This document shows, in pieces, positions 45,287-52,613 of a stretch of DNA of 64,000 nucleotides (within the stretch, counting starts at the first letter, position 1; every line of letters begins with the position of its first letter). The stretch comes from a virus. The DNA lies in the IMG/VR virus record IMGVR_UViG_3300034283_001774, positions 62,001 through 126,000 of that record; one strand, 5' to 3'. Under the pieces are notes generated by a model. It ran no database searches. It was not told the origin of the DNA and saw nothing but the letters and a program-made list of their open reading frames with translations. The position numbers and the translations under genes were made by a program.

Positions 45287-45553
45287 ATGGGTGTATCAAT
45301 CGTTATAGTAGACTGTACAAAACAGGATATCAATAAGGCTCTAAAGGAATTCAAAAGAAAGGTAATCAAATCCGGTCACATTATGGAATTGAGAGACCGA
45401 AAAGAATACACAAAACCTACAACTGAAAAAAGGGAACAAAAGCAAAAAGCTATTAGAAGGAGCCAGAGAGATGTTATATTGGATAAAATAGCTGCTGGAA
45501 TTTTGCCATCATCTGCATTAAGCGGAAAGACAAAAAAATCAAATAATTTTTAA
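45287..45553 (+). CDS. rpsU: bS21-like ribosomal protein
   Basis: 88 residues. Its central block (~13-57) follows the bS21 pattern: DINKALKEFKRKV, then EYTKPTTEKREQKQKAIRR, as in bacterial S21 (KxFKRx.. Y-x-KPT-x-x-R). The C-terminal ~25 residues are extra. bS21 sits on the small subunit near the anti-Shine-Dalgarno region and affects mRNA choice. A phage copy could replace the host protein in ribosomes and steer translation. Confidence 0.8.
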   Translation: MGVSIVIVDCTKQDINKALKEFKRKVIKSGHIMELRDRKEYTKPTTEKREQKQKAIRRSQRDVILDKIAAGILPSSALSGKTKKSNNF

Positions 45554-45581
45554 TCAATATACTTATTTCTAAAAGGAAGTT

Positions 45582-46052
45582 ATGATATATTGGTTTACAG
45601 GACAACCGGGTGCCGGAAAAACTATTCAGGCTACAAAACTTAGAGAATTTCTTCAAACTGAAAAACGTAATTGGAGAAAAGACGTATTTCACATTGACGG
45701 TGATGATTTGAGAGAATTGACACTTAACAAAGATTATTCAGAAACAGGTAGAGTGCAAAATATAAAGAACGCACAATTAATTGCTTTTTTCTTAAATGCA
45801 AAAGGATGTGATGTTGTTGTATCATTGGTATCGCCGTACAAGGAATTAAGAGAAGAATTTAAAACTGAATGTGGAGAGAATATTGTTGAAATATATGTAC
45901 ACACAACTCGTAAAAGAGGTAGAGAAGAATTCAAAGTACAGGAGTATGAAGCACCTGAAGTGAATTTTTTTGATATGAATACTACATCGGAAACTCCAAT
46001 ACAATCTTTCACCAAATTAATACATTTTTTGAAAGATACAAATAAGTTATAA
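45582..46052 (+). CDS. cysC: Adenylylsulfate (APS) kinase-like
   Basis: 156 residues. Walker A is GQPGAGKT (7-14), the APS-binding part is HIDGDDLRELT, VVSLVSPYKELR matches the SPY-x-x-R motif, and EYEAPE matches the family's C-terminal YEAPE. The normal length is ~200, so it is a little short. It phosphorylates APS to PAPS, the sulfate donor. The nearby DUF2061 and HxGH genes, and a sulfotransferase at 52614, suggest a sulfation role rather than general sulfur assimilation. Confidence 0.8.
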   Translation: MIYWFTGQPGAGKTIQATKLREFLQTEKRNWRKDVFHIDGDDLRELTLNKDYSETGRVQNIKNAQLIAFFLNAKGCDVVVSLVSPYKELREEFKTECGENIVEIYVHTTRKRGREEFKVQEYEAPEVNFFDMNTTSETPIQSFTKLIHFLKDTNKL

Positions 46053-46053
46053 T

Positions 46054-46353
46054 ATGAATAAAATAGTTGAAATATTTAAAGCGTGGGGTATTGCTTTTAA
46101 CCCAGATGATAAACAAGTTGATTTAGCTGCTAAAAGAATGGAAGTATGTGATGGGTGTGAGAATAAAAAAACTTCACCTGTAATTCACTGTGGATTATGT
46201 GGATGTGCTTTAAAAGGAAAAATATATTCACCCGTAAATGGTGCATGTCCAGCTGGAAAATGGAATCGTATAGATAATGAGTATTTTCAAGCTAGATACC
46301 AATACGAAAGAGCGAAAAAATTAGAACAAGAACAAAATAATTCAAATAAGTAG
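46054..46353 (+). CDS. Small cysteine-rich protein
   Basis: 99 residues with C32-x2-C35, C46-x2-C49-x1-C51 and C65, likely binding zinc. The core has HCGLCGCALKGKIYSP and NGACPAGKW. I do not recognise a named family. 1 nt after the APS kinase and 2 nt before the nucleotidyltransferase. Confidence 0.7.
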   Translation: MNKIVEIFKAWGIAFNPDDKQVDLAAKRMEVCDGCENKKTSPVIHCGLCGCALKGKIYSPVNGACPAGKWNRIDNEYFQARYQYERAKKLEQEQNNSNK

Positions 46354-46355
46354 TT

Positions 46356-46763
46356 ATGAAAAAATATGCATTATTCATCGGAAGATGGCAGACATGGCAT
46401 AAAGGACATGAGTGGTTAATTAATCAACAATTAACAAAGGGTAAAAATGTTTGGGTAGCAATTAGAGATGTTGAAACCGATGAGAAAAATCCAAAATCAG
46501 CCCATAGAGTTATGATGGATTTAATGGAAGAACCATTCTTTCAAGAAAACATAGATAGAATCCTAATCAGTATTATTCCTGATATTGAAAGTGTAAACTA
46601 TGGTAGAGGTGTAGGGTATGAAGTTATATATCACCAACCACCAACTGATATTGAAGCTATAAGTGGTACAGGTATTAGACAAGGCTATATAGATACAAAT
46701 GGCGATATAATTGTTTACAACGTAGATAAAAATGATAGTACAGCGAAAGAGACACATAGCTAA
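46356..46763 (+). CDS. HxGH-type nucleotidyltransferase (cytidylyltransferase-like)
   Basis: 135 residues. FIGRWQTWHKGHEWLI has the HxGH motif and AISGTGIRQ is the ISxTxxR motif of this adenylyl/cytidylyl-transferase superfamily, which includes NMN adenylyltransferases, cytidylyltransferases and ATP sulfurylases. Substrate cannot be read. The position beside APS kinase makes an adenylylation role in sulfate activation thinkable, but NMNAT-like activity is as likely. Confidence 0.75.
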   Translation: MKKYALFIGRWQTWHKGHEWLINQQLTKGKNVWVAIRDVETDEKNPKSAHRVMMDLMEEPFFQENIDRILISIIPDIESVNYGRGVGYEVIYHQPPTDIEAISGTGIRQGYIDTNGDIIVYNVDKNDSTAKETHS

Positions 46764-46941
46764 AACCATCTCATATCGTATTTTAAGTACTTTAATTGGG
46801 TTTATTATAATGTGGTGGGTAAGTGGTTCAATTAAAATTGGCGCCGCATTTGGGGTAGCAGAATTGATTTACAAACCTATTCAGTATTACATCCATGAAA
46901 GAATTTGGTATAAATGGATAAAATACGGTCTGAAAAAATAA
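46732..46941 (+). CDS. DUF2061 membrane protein
   Basis: 69 residues, starting with the basic stretch RKRHIAKTISYRIL, a membrane helix (STLIGFIIMWWVSG) and a second weaker one (IKIGAAFGVAELI), ending in KPIQYYIHERIWYKW. This is the DUF2061 pattern. I recall DUF2061 genes beside sulfate-activation genes in marine Flavobacteria. Overlaps the previous gene by 32 nt. Confidence 0.75.
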   Translation: MIVQRKRHIAKTISYRILSTLIGFIIMWWVSGSIKIGAAFGVAELIYKPIQYYIHERIWYKWIKYGLKK

Positions 46942-46943
46942 AA

Positions 46944-46982
46944 TTGATATACTTATATAAAGAAATTAAATTAGTATATCAA
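46944..46982. repeat. 10-bp perfect inverted repeat, candidate operator
   Basis: TTGATATACT (46944-46953) is repeated inverted as AGTATATCAA (46973-46982), with 19 nt between. It ends 7 nt before the ATG of the HNH/HTH gene at 46990 and contains an ATATACTTATA element. A symmetric DNA-binding regulator, possibly the gene product itself, could bind here. Confidence 0.5.
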
Positions 46983-46989
46983 AATTGTT

Positions 46990-47553
46990 ATGGAAGAACA
47001 AAAAGAATTTAAGGAGTTTACAAACTTTGACCCTACAAAGGATTTATCATTAGCTCCCCAAAGAAGAACAAAGAGAGGATTAGGTGCAAGACCATTGTTA
47101 GAGTCTGAAATTAGGGATATACAAAAGAAAGCACGTTCAGCAGCCGAAGCTGCAAAATTATTAGGGGTATCTTACAATACCTATAAAAAATACGCAAAAG
47201 AATATAAAGTATTTGAGGATTTGAAAAATCCACATGGCATAGGAATTCGTAAGGGTTCTCAAAGTGTGCATGGGTATCATTCGTTGGATGATATTATTGC
47301 TGGAAAATACCCAAAATACCCAGTATGGAAATTAAAAAGAAGATTATTGCTTAGTGGGTATATGGAAGAAAAATGCTGTAATTGTGGGTTTGAAGAAAGA
47401 CGGATTACTGACCATAGAGTTCCATTGGTACTTGATTTTATAGATGGTGATAAAAAGAACCATAAATACGATAATTTAAGGATGTTATGCTTCAATTGTT
47501 CGTTCCTAATTAACGGAAACCTATCAGGTCCTAAAAAAGAATATGAATATTAA
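46990..47553 (+). CDS. HNH-like endonuclease with helix-turn-helix
   Basis: 187 residues. AEAAKLLGVSYNTYKKYAKEY (~52-72) is a helix-turn-helix. The C-terminal half has CCNCGFEERRITDHRVPLVLDF, then NLRMLCFNCSFL: two Cys pairs bracketing a His-x-x-L region, as in HNH nucleases with structural zinc. It may be a homing-type nuclease or a regulator. Confidence 0.72.
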   Translation: MEEQKEFKEFTNFDPTKDLSLAPQRRTKRGLGARPLLESEIRDIQKKARSAAEAAKLLGVSYNTYKKYAKEYKVFEDLKNPHGIGIRKGSQSVHGYHSLDDIIAGKYPKYPVWKLKRRLLLSGYMEEKCCNCGFEERRITDHRVPLVLDFIDGDKKNHKYDNLRMLCFNCSFLINGNLSGPKKEYEY

Positions 47554-47585
47554 TTTGGTAGATTCAATAAAATATCGTATATTTG
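47554..47585 (+). promoter_or_regulatory. Bacteroidetes-type promoter before the DUF4494 gene
   Basis: TTTGG at 47554-47558 and TATATTTG at 47578-47585, 24 nt apart, identical over 36 nt to the clamp promoter at 15251-15286. Confidence 0.85.
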
Positions 47586-47610
47586 TAATTAAACATTAAA
47601 AACATAAATT

Positions 47611-47832
47611 ATGGCAAAGTATTTTGAAGTTACAGTGACCGTACAACACGAAGTAGACGGTGGCAAAGGTGGTACAAAAATTAAGAAAGTAAAGGAAAAC
47701 TATTTAGTAGATGCTATGACAGTTACTGAAGCAGAAGCTAGAGTGGTTAAAGAATTTGAAGATGCTGGTATCCAATTGGATTACGAAGTAACATCTGCAA
47801 AAGAATCTAAAATTTTACAAGTTATCAAGTAA
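47611..47832 (+). CDS. DUF4494-like small protein, 73 aa
   Basis: 73 residues. ENYLVDAMTVTEAEARVV matches the core of DUF4494 proteins (YLVDAxxxTEAEAR) found in Bacteroidetes; function unknown. The last base of the stop overlaps the next start (TAATG). Confidence 0.75.
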   Translation: MAKYFEVTVTVQHEVDGGKGGTKIKKVKENYLVDAMTVTEAEARVVKEFEDAGIQLDYEVTSAKESKILQVIK

Positions 47833-48089
47833 TGGCATTTGAAACTAAAATAGAAGAAATTAAAGAAGTTGTATTAAAGAGAGTTCCACCGGGTGACAGA
47901 TGGCAACCAGTGGATTCTCCTTCTACAATTTTGGAATCTCTAACCGATGGGTTGGAGTATCATTTCCAACAAACTGGACAAACCGAATTCTTCCTATCAG
48001 CTCGTAAAGGGACGGTAGAAGTAATCTATAAAGAGGAAGTAAAGGTAGAAAAACCTATTACAAAATACTCTTTATATGGTGAAGATTAA
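47832..48089 (+). CDS. Hypothetical protein, 85 aa
   Basis: 85 residues, acidic N-terminus, then PPGDRWQPVDSPSTILESL and a beta-rich end. Not recognised. Coupled to the DUF4494 gene by a one-base overlap. Confidence 0.72.
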   Translation: MAFETKIEEIKEVVLKRVPPGDRWQPVDSPSTILESLTDGLEYHFQQTGQTEFFLSARKGTVEVIYKEEVKVEKPITKYSLYGED

Positions 48090-48110
48090 CGTTTGTTTAC
48101 AAAAAAACTA

Positions 48111-48118
48111 TATATTTA
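48111..48118 (+). promoter_or_regulatory. TATATTTA element before the 48143 gene
   Basis: TATATTTATA follows TTTG at 48092 by 19 nt, shorter than the 24-nt spacing of the main promoter set, so I list it separately. ATG at 48143. Confidence 0.4.
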
Positions 48119-48142
48119 TACATAAACCTTAAAACAAAAATT

Positions 48143-48400
48143 ATGACTACATTTTTAATTATTGTGGCAGTTCTAGCAATCGGTGGAACATTTGCATACT
48201 TTGGTATGAAATCTGGTAAGATTGAAGATAAGAACAACAATAACATTCCTGACGTTATCGAAGAAAAAATCGAAGAAGTAAAGGAAGTTGCAGTTAAAGT
48301 AAAGAAAGTAGCTGATAAAGCTAAAAAAGTTGCTAAAACTGTTGTTGTTGAAAAGAAAAAGCCAGCAGCTAAGAAACCAGCAGCTAAGAAGATTAAGTAA
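48143..48400 (+). CDS. Small membrane-anchored Lys/Ala-rich protein
   Basis: 85 residues: membrane helix (~3-20, FLIIVAVLAIGGTFAYFG), an acidic stretch, a coil of Lys and Val, and a C-terminal KKPAAKKPAAKK tail like that of histone tails. It could tether DNA or ribosomes to the membrane, but nothing proves it. Confidence 0.65.
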   Translation: MTTFLIIVAVLAIGGTFAYFGMKSGKIEDKNNNNIPDVIEEKIEEVKEVAVKVKKVADKAKKVAKTVVVEKKKPAAKKPAAKKIK

Positions 48401-48403
48401 TCA

Positions 48404-49195
48404 ATGAAGAACCTTATATCCGAACTATCTACTATCCAAAAAGAGATTAAGGAAATCAGAAACAAACTATTCGCTGAAATAATCACCGAAGGAGTTGATG
48501 ATCCTGGTATTCTTAAATGCATCTTTTTGGCTGGTGGACCGGGTAGTGGTAAATCCTATACTGCAAAGGAAATCTTTGGTGTAGGTAAGGGTGATATTGA
48601 AACCGTATCGGCGGGTGGGTTAAAACTCATCAGTTCGGATACTGCATTTGAACAAGCTCTTAAAAAGAATGGTATTAATCCAAAAGATTTAGCGGATATA
48701 GAAAAGAATGACCCTAACTTCTGGGCTTATATAGCTGGAGAAGAAGGTGATTCAATTCGTAACAAAGCTAAAGCCGTTACACAAAAACAACAAGCATTTT
48801 ACGAGGCAGGGAGATTGGGAATGATAATCGACGGAACAGGAGATGAAATTCTTAAAATCCGTAACAAAAAAGACAGAGCTGAAAAGCTTGGATATGATTG
48901 TTATATGGTATTCGTAAACACTTCGTTGGAAGTTGCGATTAAAAGAAATGCTGAAAGAAGTAGAAGTTTACCTGAATCATTGGTAAGAGAAGTATGGTCT
49001 AAATGCCAAGAGAATATGGGTAAGTTTCAGGGAATATTCCACAACAATTTTATCATAGTAGATAATACGGAATATCAACCAGTTTCTAAATCAGTACAAA
49101 AACAAGTGGATGCATTTTTAAGAAAACCAATTGAAAACCCAATAGGAAAAAAATGGATATTGGGAGCTAGATTAATTAAGAAGCATTTTAAATAG
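48404..49195 (+). CDS. P-loop kinase, zeta-toxin/polynucleotide-kinase-like
   Basis: 263 residues. Walker A is GGPGSGKSYTAKE; ISSDTAFE and MIIDGTGDE lie where zeta-type kinases bind substrate; RNAERSR is a lid Arg cluster. Zeta toxins phosphorylate UDP-GlcNAc or nucleotides. No epsilon-type antitoxin is nearby, so a nucleotide or end-repair kinase is more likely than a toxin. Function uncertain. Confidence 0.78.
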   Translation: MKNLISELSTIQKEIKEIRNKLFAEIITEGVDDPGILKCIFLAGGPGSGKSYTAKEIFGVGKGDIETVSAGGLKLISSDTAFEQALKKNGINPKDLADIEKNDPNFWAYIAGEEGDSIRNKAKAVTQKQQAFYEAGRLGMIIDGTGDEILKIRNKKDRAEKLGYDCYMVFVNTSLEVAIKRNAERSRSLPESLVREVWSKCQENMGKFQGIFHNNFIIVDNTEYQPVSKSVQKQVDAFLRKPIENPIGKKWILGARLIKKHFK

Positions 49196-49231
49196 GTTAC
49201 GTTACAATTTACAACAAAAATGTAACAACAA

Positions 49232-49357
49232 ATGGCAAAGTCAGTAGGTTCGGCAAACAAAGTATCTTTTGGTAAAAGAAAGAGCAATCCTAATGGTAAG
49301 AAATCGTATGGTCCTAAAGCGCAAGCACCTAAAAAATATAGAGGACAGGGTAGATAA
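49232..49357 (+). CDS. Tiny basic protein, 41 aa
   Basis: 41 residues (126 nt including stop), Lys/Gly/Ser-rich (SFGKRKSNPNGKKSYGPK), net positive, ends KYRGQGR. Not recognised. It could bind nucleic acid or be a small virion protein. Confidence 0.6.
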   Translation: MAKSVGSANKVSFGKRKSNPNGKKSYGPKAQAPKKYRGQGR

Positions 49358-49366
49358 AATGGGTTT

Positions 49367-49528
49367 ATGAAAAACGAAAAGGCTTATCTGAAAAAGTTTG
49401 TGTATAATGAAATCGATGAAGAAGAATTATACATAAAAGAGAAAGGCAAGATTAAGAAACTAAAACCAAAGAAGAAAGATTCTAAACCGGTAAAAGGTAA
49501 AAAGAGTTTTTCGGAAGATTGGGATTAA
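49367..49528 (+). CDS. Tiny lysine-rich protein, 53 aa
   Basis: 53 residues with a Lys-dominated stretch and an acidic end (FSEDWD). Not recognised. It begins 9 nt after the preceding stop and ends 11 nt before the DUF454 gene. Confidence 0.6.
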   Translation: MKNEKAYLKKFVYNEIDEEELYIKEKGKIKKLKPKKKDSKPVKGKKSFSEDWD

Positions 49529-49539
49529 AATATAGAGTT

Positions 49540-49953
49540 ATGAATAAATGGTTATGGAGAGCGCTCGGCTTACTTTTTGTAGGTTGTGCGTACATAGGAG
49601 CTATTGTACCAGGTATACCTATGACAACCTTTGTGGTACTAGCAGCGTGGGCATTTGCTAAAAGCTCACCGGCATTAAATCATTGGCTACACACACATCC
49701 AACATTTTCACCACACTTAATAAGATGGGAAACTAAAAGTATTTATCCAACAAAAGTAAAATGGATAATGGCTATCACTATGATAGTTAGTTACACTATT
49801 CTATTATTCACACTTTCACACAAACCATTTGCACTTATTGGAATAGCATTGTTTATGTTATTTTGGTTAGTATGGGCGTGGAGATATCCAGGTTCGGAAG
49901 AAGAATATGAACGTAGAGTAAAAGCTGGAGAAAAAATTGGATGGAGAAAATAA
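49540..49953 (+). CDS. DUF454 (YbaN-like) inner membrane protein
   Basis: 137 residues. The first half has two membrane helices (~5-30 and further), GCAYIGAIVPGIPMTTFVVLA, the DUF454 motif with conserved P-x-x-P-T-x-x-F-V, and KSSPALNHWLHTHP. E. coli YbaN is similar. Start at ATG 49540, not the longer upstream frame. Function unknown. Confidence 0.8.
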   Translation: MNKWLWRALGLLFVGCAYIGAIVPGIPMTTFVVLAAWAFAKSSPALNHWLHTHPTFSPHLIRWETKSIYPTKVKWIMAITMIVSYTILLFTLSHKPFALIGIALFMLFWLVWAWRYPGSEEEYERRVKAGEKIGWRK

Positions 49954-49973
49954 TATAATGTATAGTTATAGTG

Positions 49974-50744
49974 ATGGAAGATGTTACGGTTATTATTCAA
50001 GGAAGATTACTACCTGAATGTTATGAATTTTGGATAAAGAATTATAAAGATTGTCCTGTCATACTTTCAACTTGGGTAGATACTGAAATAGATTTTAAAA
50101 ATTTACCTGAAAACTTTACCGTATTACTCAGTCCATATCCTTTTGATTTTGGTGCACAAAATCTCAACCTTCAACTAATATCAACTTTAACTGCATTAAA
50201 ACGGGTTGAAACAAAATATGTTATAAAATTAAGAGGAGATGAATATTACTCCAATTTACAATATATTAGAAATTCTATATTAGTTGAACCGCACAAAATA
50301 CACACATCACCTATATTTTTTAGAGCATGGGAATATGCGGAATACCACATATCAGACCATATTGTTGCGGGAACTTTGGAAAATATGTTAGTTATGTTTG
50401 GTGAAACTAAATATAATTTTGATACTGGTAAAGTAAATATTTCTAAATGGAAAGTGGATGGTAAATTTCATAAATGGGTTACCACACATGCGCCGGAAGA
50501 AAGAATTACTAAATCATATTTAAATGCAAAAGAACCATTTAGATTTGAGAAAGTTGATGGTAGAATTATAATGATGGAGCATTTTAATATTTTAGATATT
50601 GAATTACTTCATCCTTATAAAATTAAAGCAAATCTATTTAGAAAAGAATGGACGAGTGGATTTATACCTGAAAGAAATTTTAGTATATCTAGAATAGAAC
50701 AACTATTTGCAGATGACCCTTATAAACGAAATGACGAGAAATGA
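49974..50744 (+). CDS. WavE-like polysaccharide synthesis protein
   Basis: 256 residues. TVIIQGRLLPECYEFW and VILSTWVDTEIDF, then YVIKLRGDEYYSN at ~84-96, follow the same pattern as the protein at 34514. A GTG at 49971 lies one codon upstream of the chosen ATG. First gene of the second glycan block; overlaps the next by 4 nt. Confidence 0.68.
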   Translation: MEDVTVIIQGRLLPECYEFWIKNYKDCPVILSTWVDTEIDFKNLPENFTVLLSPYPFDFGAQNLNLQLISTLTALKRVETKYVIKLRGDEYYSNLQYIRNSILVEPHKIHTSPIFFRAWEYAEYHISDHIVAGTLENMLVMFGETKYNFDTGKVNISKWKVDGKFHKWVTTHAPEERITKSYLNAKEPFRFEKVDGRIIMMEHFNILDIELLHPYKIKANLFRKEWTSGFIPERNFSISRIEQLFADDPYKRNDEK

Positions 50745-51208
50745 TTTATATATCACATAGAGGAAACGTAAACGGAAAAATAGAAGAAGCTGAAAATAAG
50801 CCAGAATATATTGATGATGCACTTCAAATGGGATTTGATGTTGAGGTTGATGTTTGGTACATAGATGGTAAATGGTGGCTGGGGCATGATGGTCCGCAAT
50901 ACGAAATAGATTTTAATTGGATAGACGATAGAAGTGCTAGAGTATGGGTACATTGTAAGAATAAGCAGGCTGTTGAATACCTTACTGAAAACGATTATGA
51001 GGCGGCCAATATTAATTGGTTTTGGCATGAGGAAGATACAATGACTTTGACATCGTTTAATTATGTTTGGGTTTATCCTGGTAAACAACCGATTAAGAAA
51101 AGTATAGCCGTAATGCCTGAAATATACAACGATGACGTTTCCAAATGCAGCGGAATATGTTCAGATTATATTCAAAAATACAAAGATGAGAATTTATCCA
51201 CCAAATAA
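50741..51208 (+). CDS. Glycerophosphodiester phosphodiesterase-like protein (GDPD/PI-PLC fold)
   Basis: 155 residues. YISHRGNV (His-Arg-Gly), then ENKPEYIDDALQMGFDVEVDVW and LGHDGPQY match the GDPD fold's HRG...ExD...HD motifs. It is short for a full GDPD (normally ~250), so part of the barrel is missing. It may act on lipid-linked or teichoic-type head groups; function unproven. Overlaps the SET gene by 23 nt. Confidence 0.72.
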   Translation: MIYISHRGNVNGKIEEAENKPEYIDDALQMGFDVEVDVWYIDGKWWLGHDGPQYEIDFNWIDDRSARVWVHCKNKQAVEYLTENDYEAANINWFWHEEDTMTLTSFNYVWVYPGKQPIKKSIAVMPEIYNDDVSKCSGICSDYIQKYKDENLSTK

Positions 51209-51587
51209 AATTTATATTTCAAAAAGTCCTGTACATGGATATGGTATATTCGCAAATGAAATAATAGATGCGAATGAAATTATAGAAGAATGCCCTATAT
51301 ATGATTTAAAAATTCAAAAAGGAGAAATGAGTCCCTTAATGAATGATTATCGTTTTAACTGGCCACAAGGTGCTGGTTCGGAATGGCAAAAGCAGGTTTT
51401 GGCATGGGGATATGGGTGTTTATATAATCATTCTGAAAGTGCAAATGCATATTGGCGTTCTAATTTAGAAAAAGAAACATTTGAGTTTGTTTCCAATAGG
51501 CGAATTGAAAAGGATGAAGAAATATTTGTTTGGTATGGTGGTGTGAATTATTGGCAAGATGGTAGAACTAATACGAATGTAATATGA
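51186..51587 (+). CDS. SET-domain protein
   Basis: 133 residues. SPVHGYGIFANEII, YNHSESANAYW and VSNRRIEKDEEIFVWYG are the SET-domain GxG, NHS and Y motifs, in order. Typical SET domains methylate lysine with SAM. Start chosen at the ATG at 51186, inside the upstream gene. The target might be a host or virion protein. Overlaps the next gene by 4 nt. Confidence 0.82.
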   Translation: MRIYPPNKIYISKSPVHGYGIFANEIIDANEIIEECPIYDLKIQKGEMSPLMNDYRFNWPQGAGSEWQKQVLAWGYGCLYNHSESANAYWRSNLEKETFEFVSNRRIEKDEEIFVWYGGVNYWQDGRTNTNVI

Positions 51588-52399
51588 GAGTAGCGTTATG
51601 TTTTTCAGGTCATATGAGAGACCTAAATGAAACTAAAAATTTTTGGACAGAGCTTATTAAGAAGTATGATATAGATGTATATGCTTCTTTTTGGGATATT
51701 GAAAATCCTGAATTAGGCGATACTATAAAAGAATTTGAAAAAGTATATACTCCTAAACGTTTGGAAGTAGAAAGTTATGATATCTTCAAACAAACCACAC
51801 AGGATTTCGCATCCATGCACATACAATCGCCAACAAATATAGATTTACTTTTTCAGAATACAACTAAAGCGTTTGGGCAACTATCTATGTACTATAAAGT
51901 ATGGAGAGCAAATATGTTATCAAAACAATTAGGAATTGAATATGATATTGTTATACGAACTCGTATTGATATTGTATTAGATGAAAATTTTGAGCTTCAA
52001 TTAAACAATTATTTAAATGTACCAATGGGCAGAGTACAATCTTATACTTGGTCAAATAATTTTGGAATCAATGATTGTTTTGCGTATGGTAGGCCAAAAA
52101 TAATGGATTATTATTCTTTTATATTTTTACAAATGATGGAATACTTAAAACAAGGACACTATGCATTTCCACCCGAACATTTTTTATCGGTACATTTTAG
52201 TAAGATAAAAATGGAAATAAGAGAATTTCCAAATTATATGATTATAACTAGGATATCCAAAGGAACTCAACATGAAGTGTATAACAAATTTATATCACCA
52301 CCTAGAGAAGAAATTCTATGGAGTGATAGGACTGAATTTTTACCGGACCCAAATGGTAGTTTTAAAAAGAGTTCTATAAAAGATGATTTTAACGTTTAA
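51584..52399 (+). CDS. Putative glycosyltransferase, 271 aa
   Basis: ALCFSGHMRDL opens the protein; DIDVYASFWDI and IVIRTRIDIVLDEN (RxRxDI) resemble the donor and catalytic segments of uncharacterised polysaccharide glycosyltransferases near WavE types. No named family certain. Last of the overlapping block 49974-52399. Confidence 0.65.
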   Translation: MRVALCFSGHMRDLNETKNFWTELIKKYDIDVYASFWDIENPELGDTIKEFEKVYTPKRLEVESYDIFKQTTQDFASMHIQSPTNIDLLFQNTTKAFGQLSMYYKVWRANMLSKQLGIEYDIVIRTRIDIVLDENFELQLNNYLNVPMGRVQSYTWSNNFGINDCFAYGRPKIMDYYSFIFLQMMEYLKQGHYAFPPEHFLSVHFSKIKMEIREFPNYMIITRISKGTQHEVYNKFISPPREEILWSDRTEFLPDPNGSFKKSSIKDDFNV

Positions 52400-52434
52400 T
52401 TCAACAATGATATATTTAATCAAAATATAGTATT

Positions 52435-52602
52435 ATGAATATGGAAAATAAAATTAAAGACATAATAGAAATGCTAGAAGATGCTATTTCATTTGAAGAT
52501 TGGCGTAGAGTGGAAGATGCTAGAAAAGAATTAACATTTTTGTTTGAAGAAATTGAGTCATCATTTCCAATGGATGAATGGGATAATGAAGAACTTGATT
52601 AA
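52435..52602 (+). CDS. Small acidic protein, 55 aa
   Basis: 55 residues, highly acidic helix (IEMLEDAISFEDWRRVEDAR) ending in MDEWDNEELD. Too short for a domain call; ATG at 52435, stop at 52600-52602. Confidence 0.6.
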   Translation: MNMENKIKDIIEMLEDAISFEDWRRVEDARKELTFLFEEIESSFPMDEWDNEELD

Positions 52603-52613
52603 TACATAAAATT

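Noticed and set aside
48404-49195. Zeta-type toxin-antitoxin system
   Set aside because: Only a P-loop kinase is seen; no epsilon-like antitoxin gene lies next to it.
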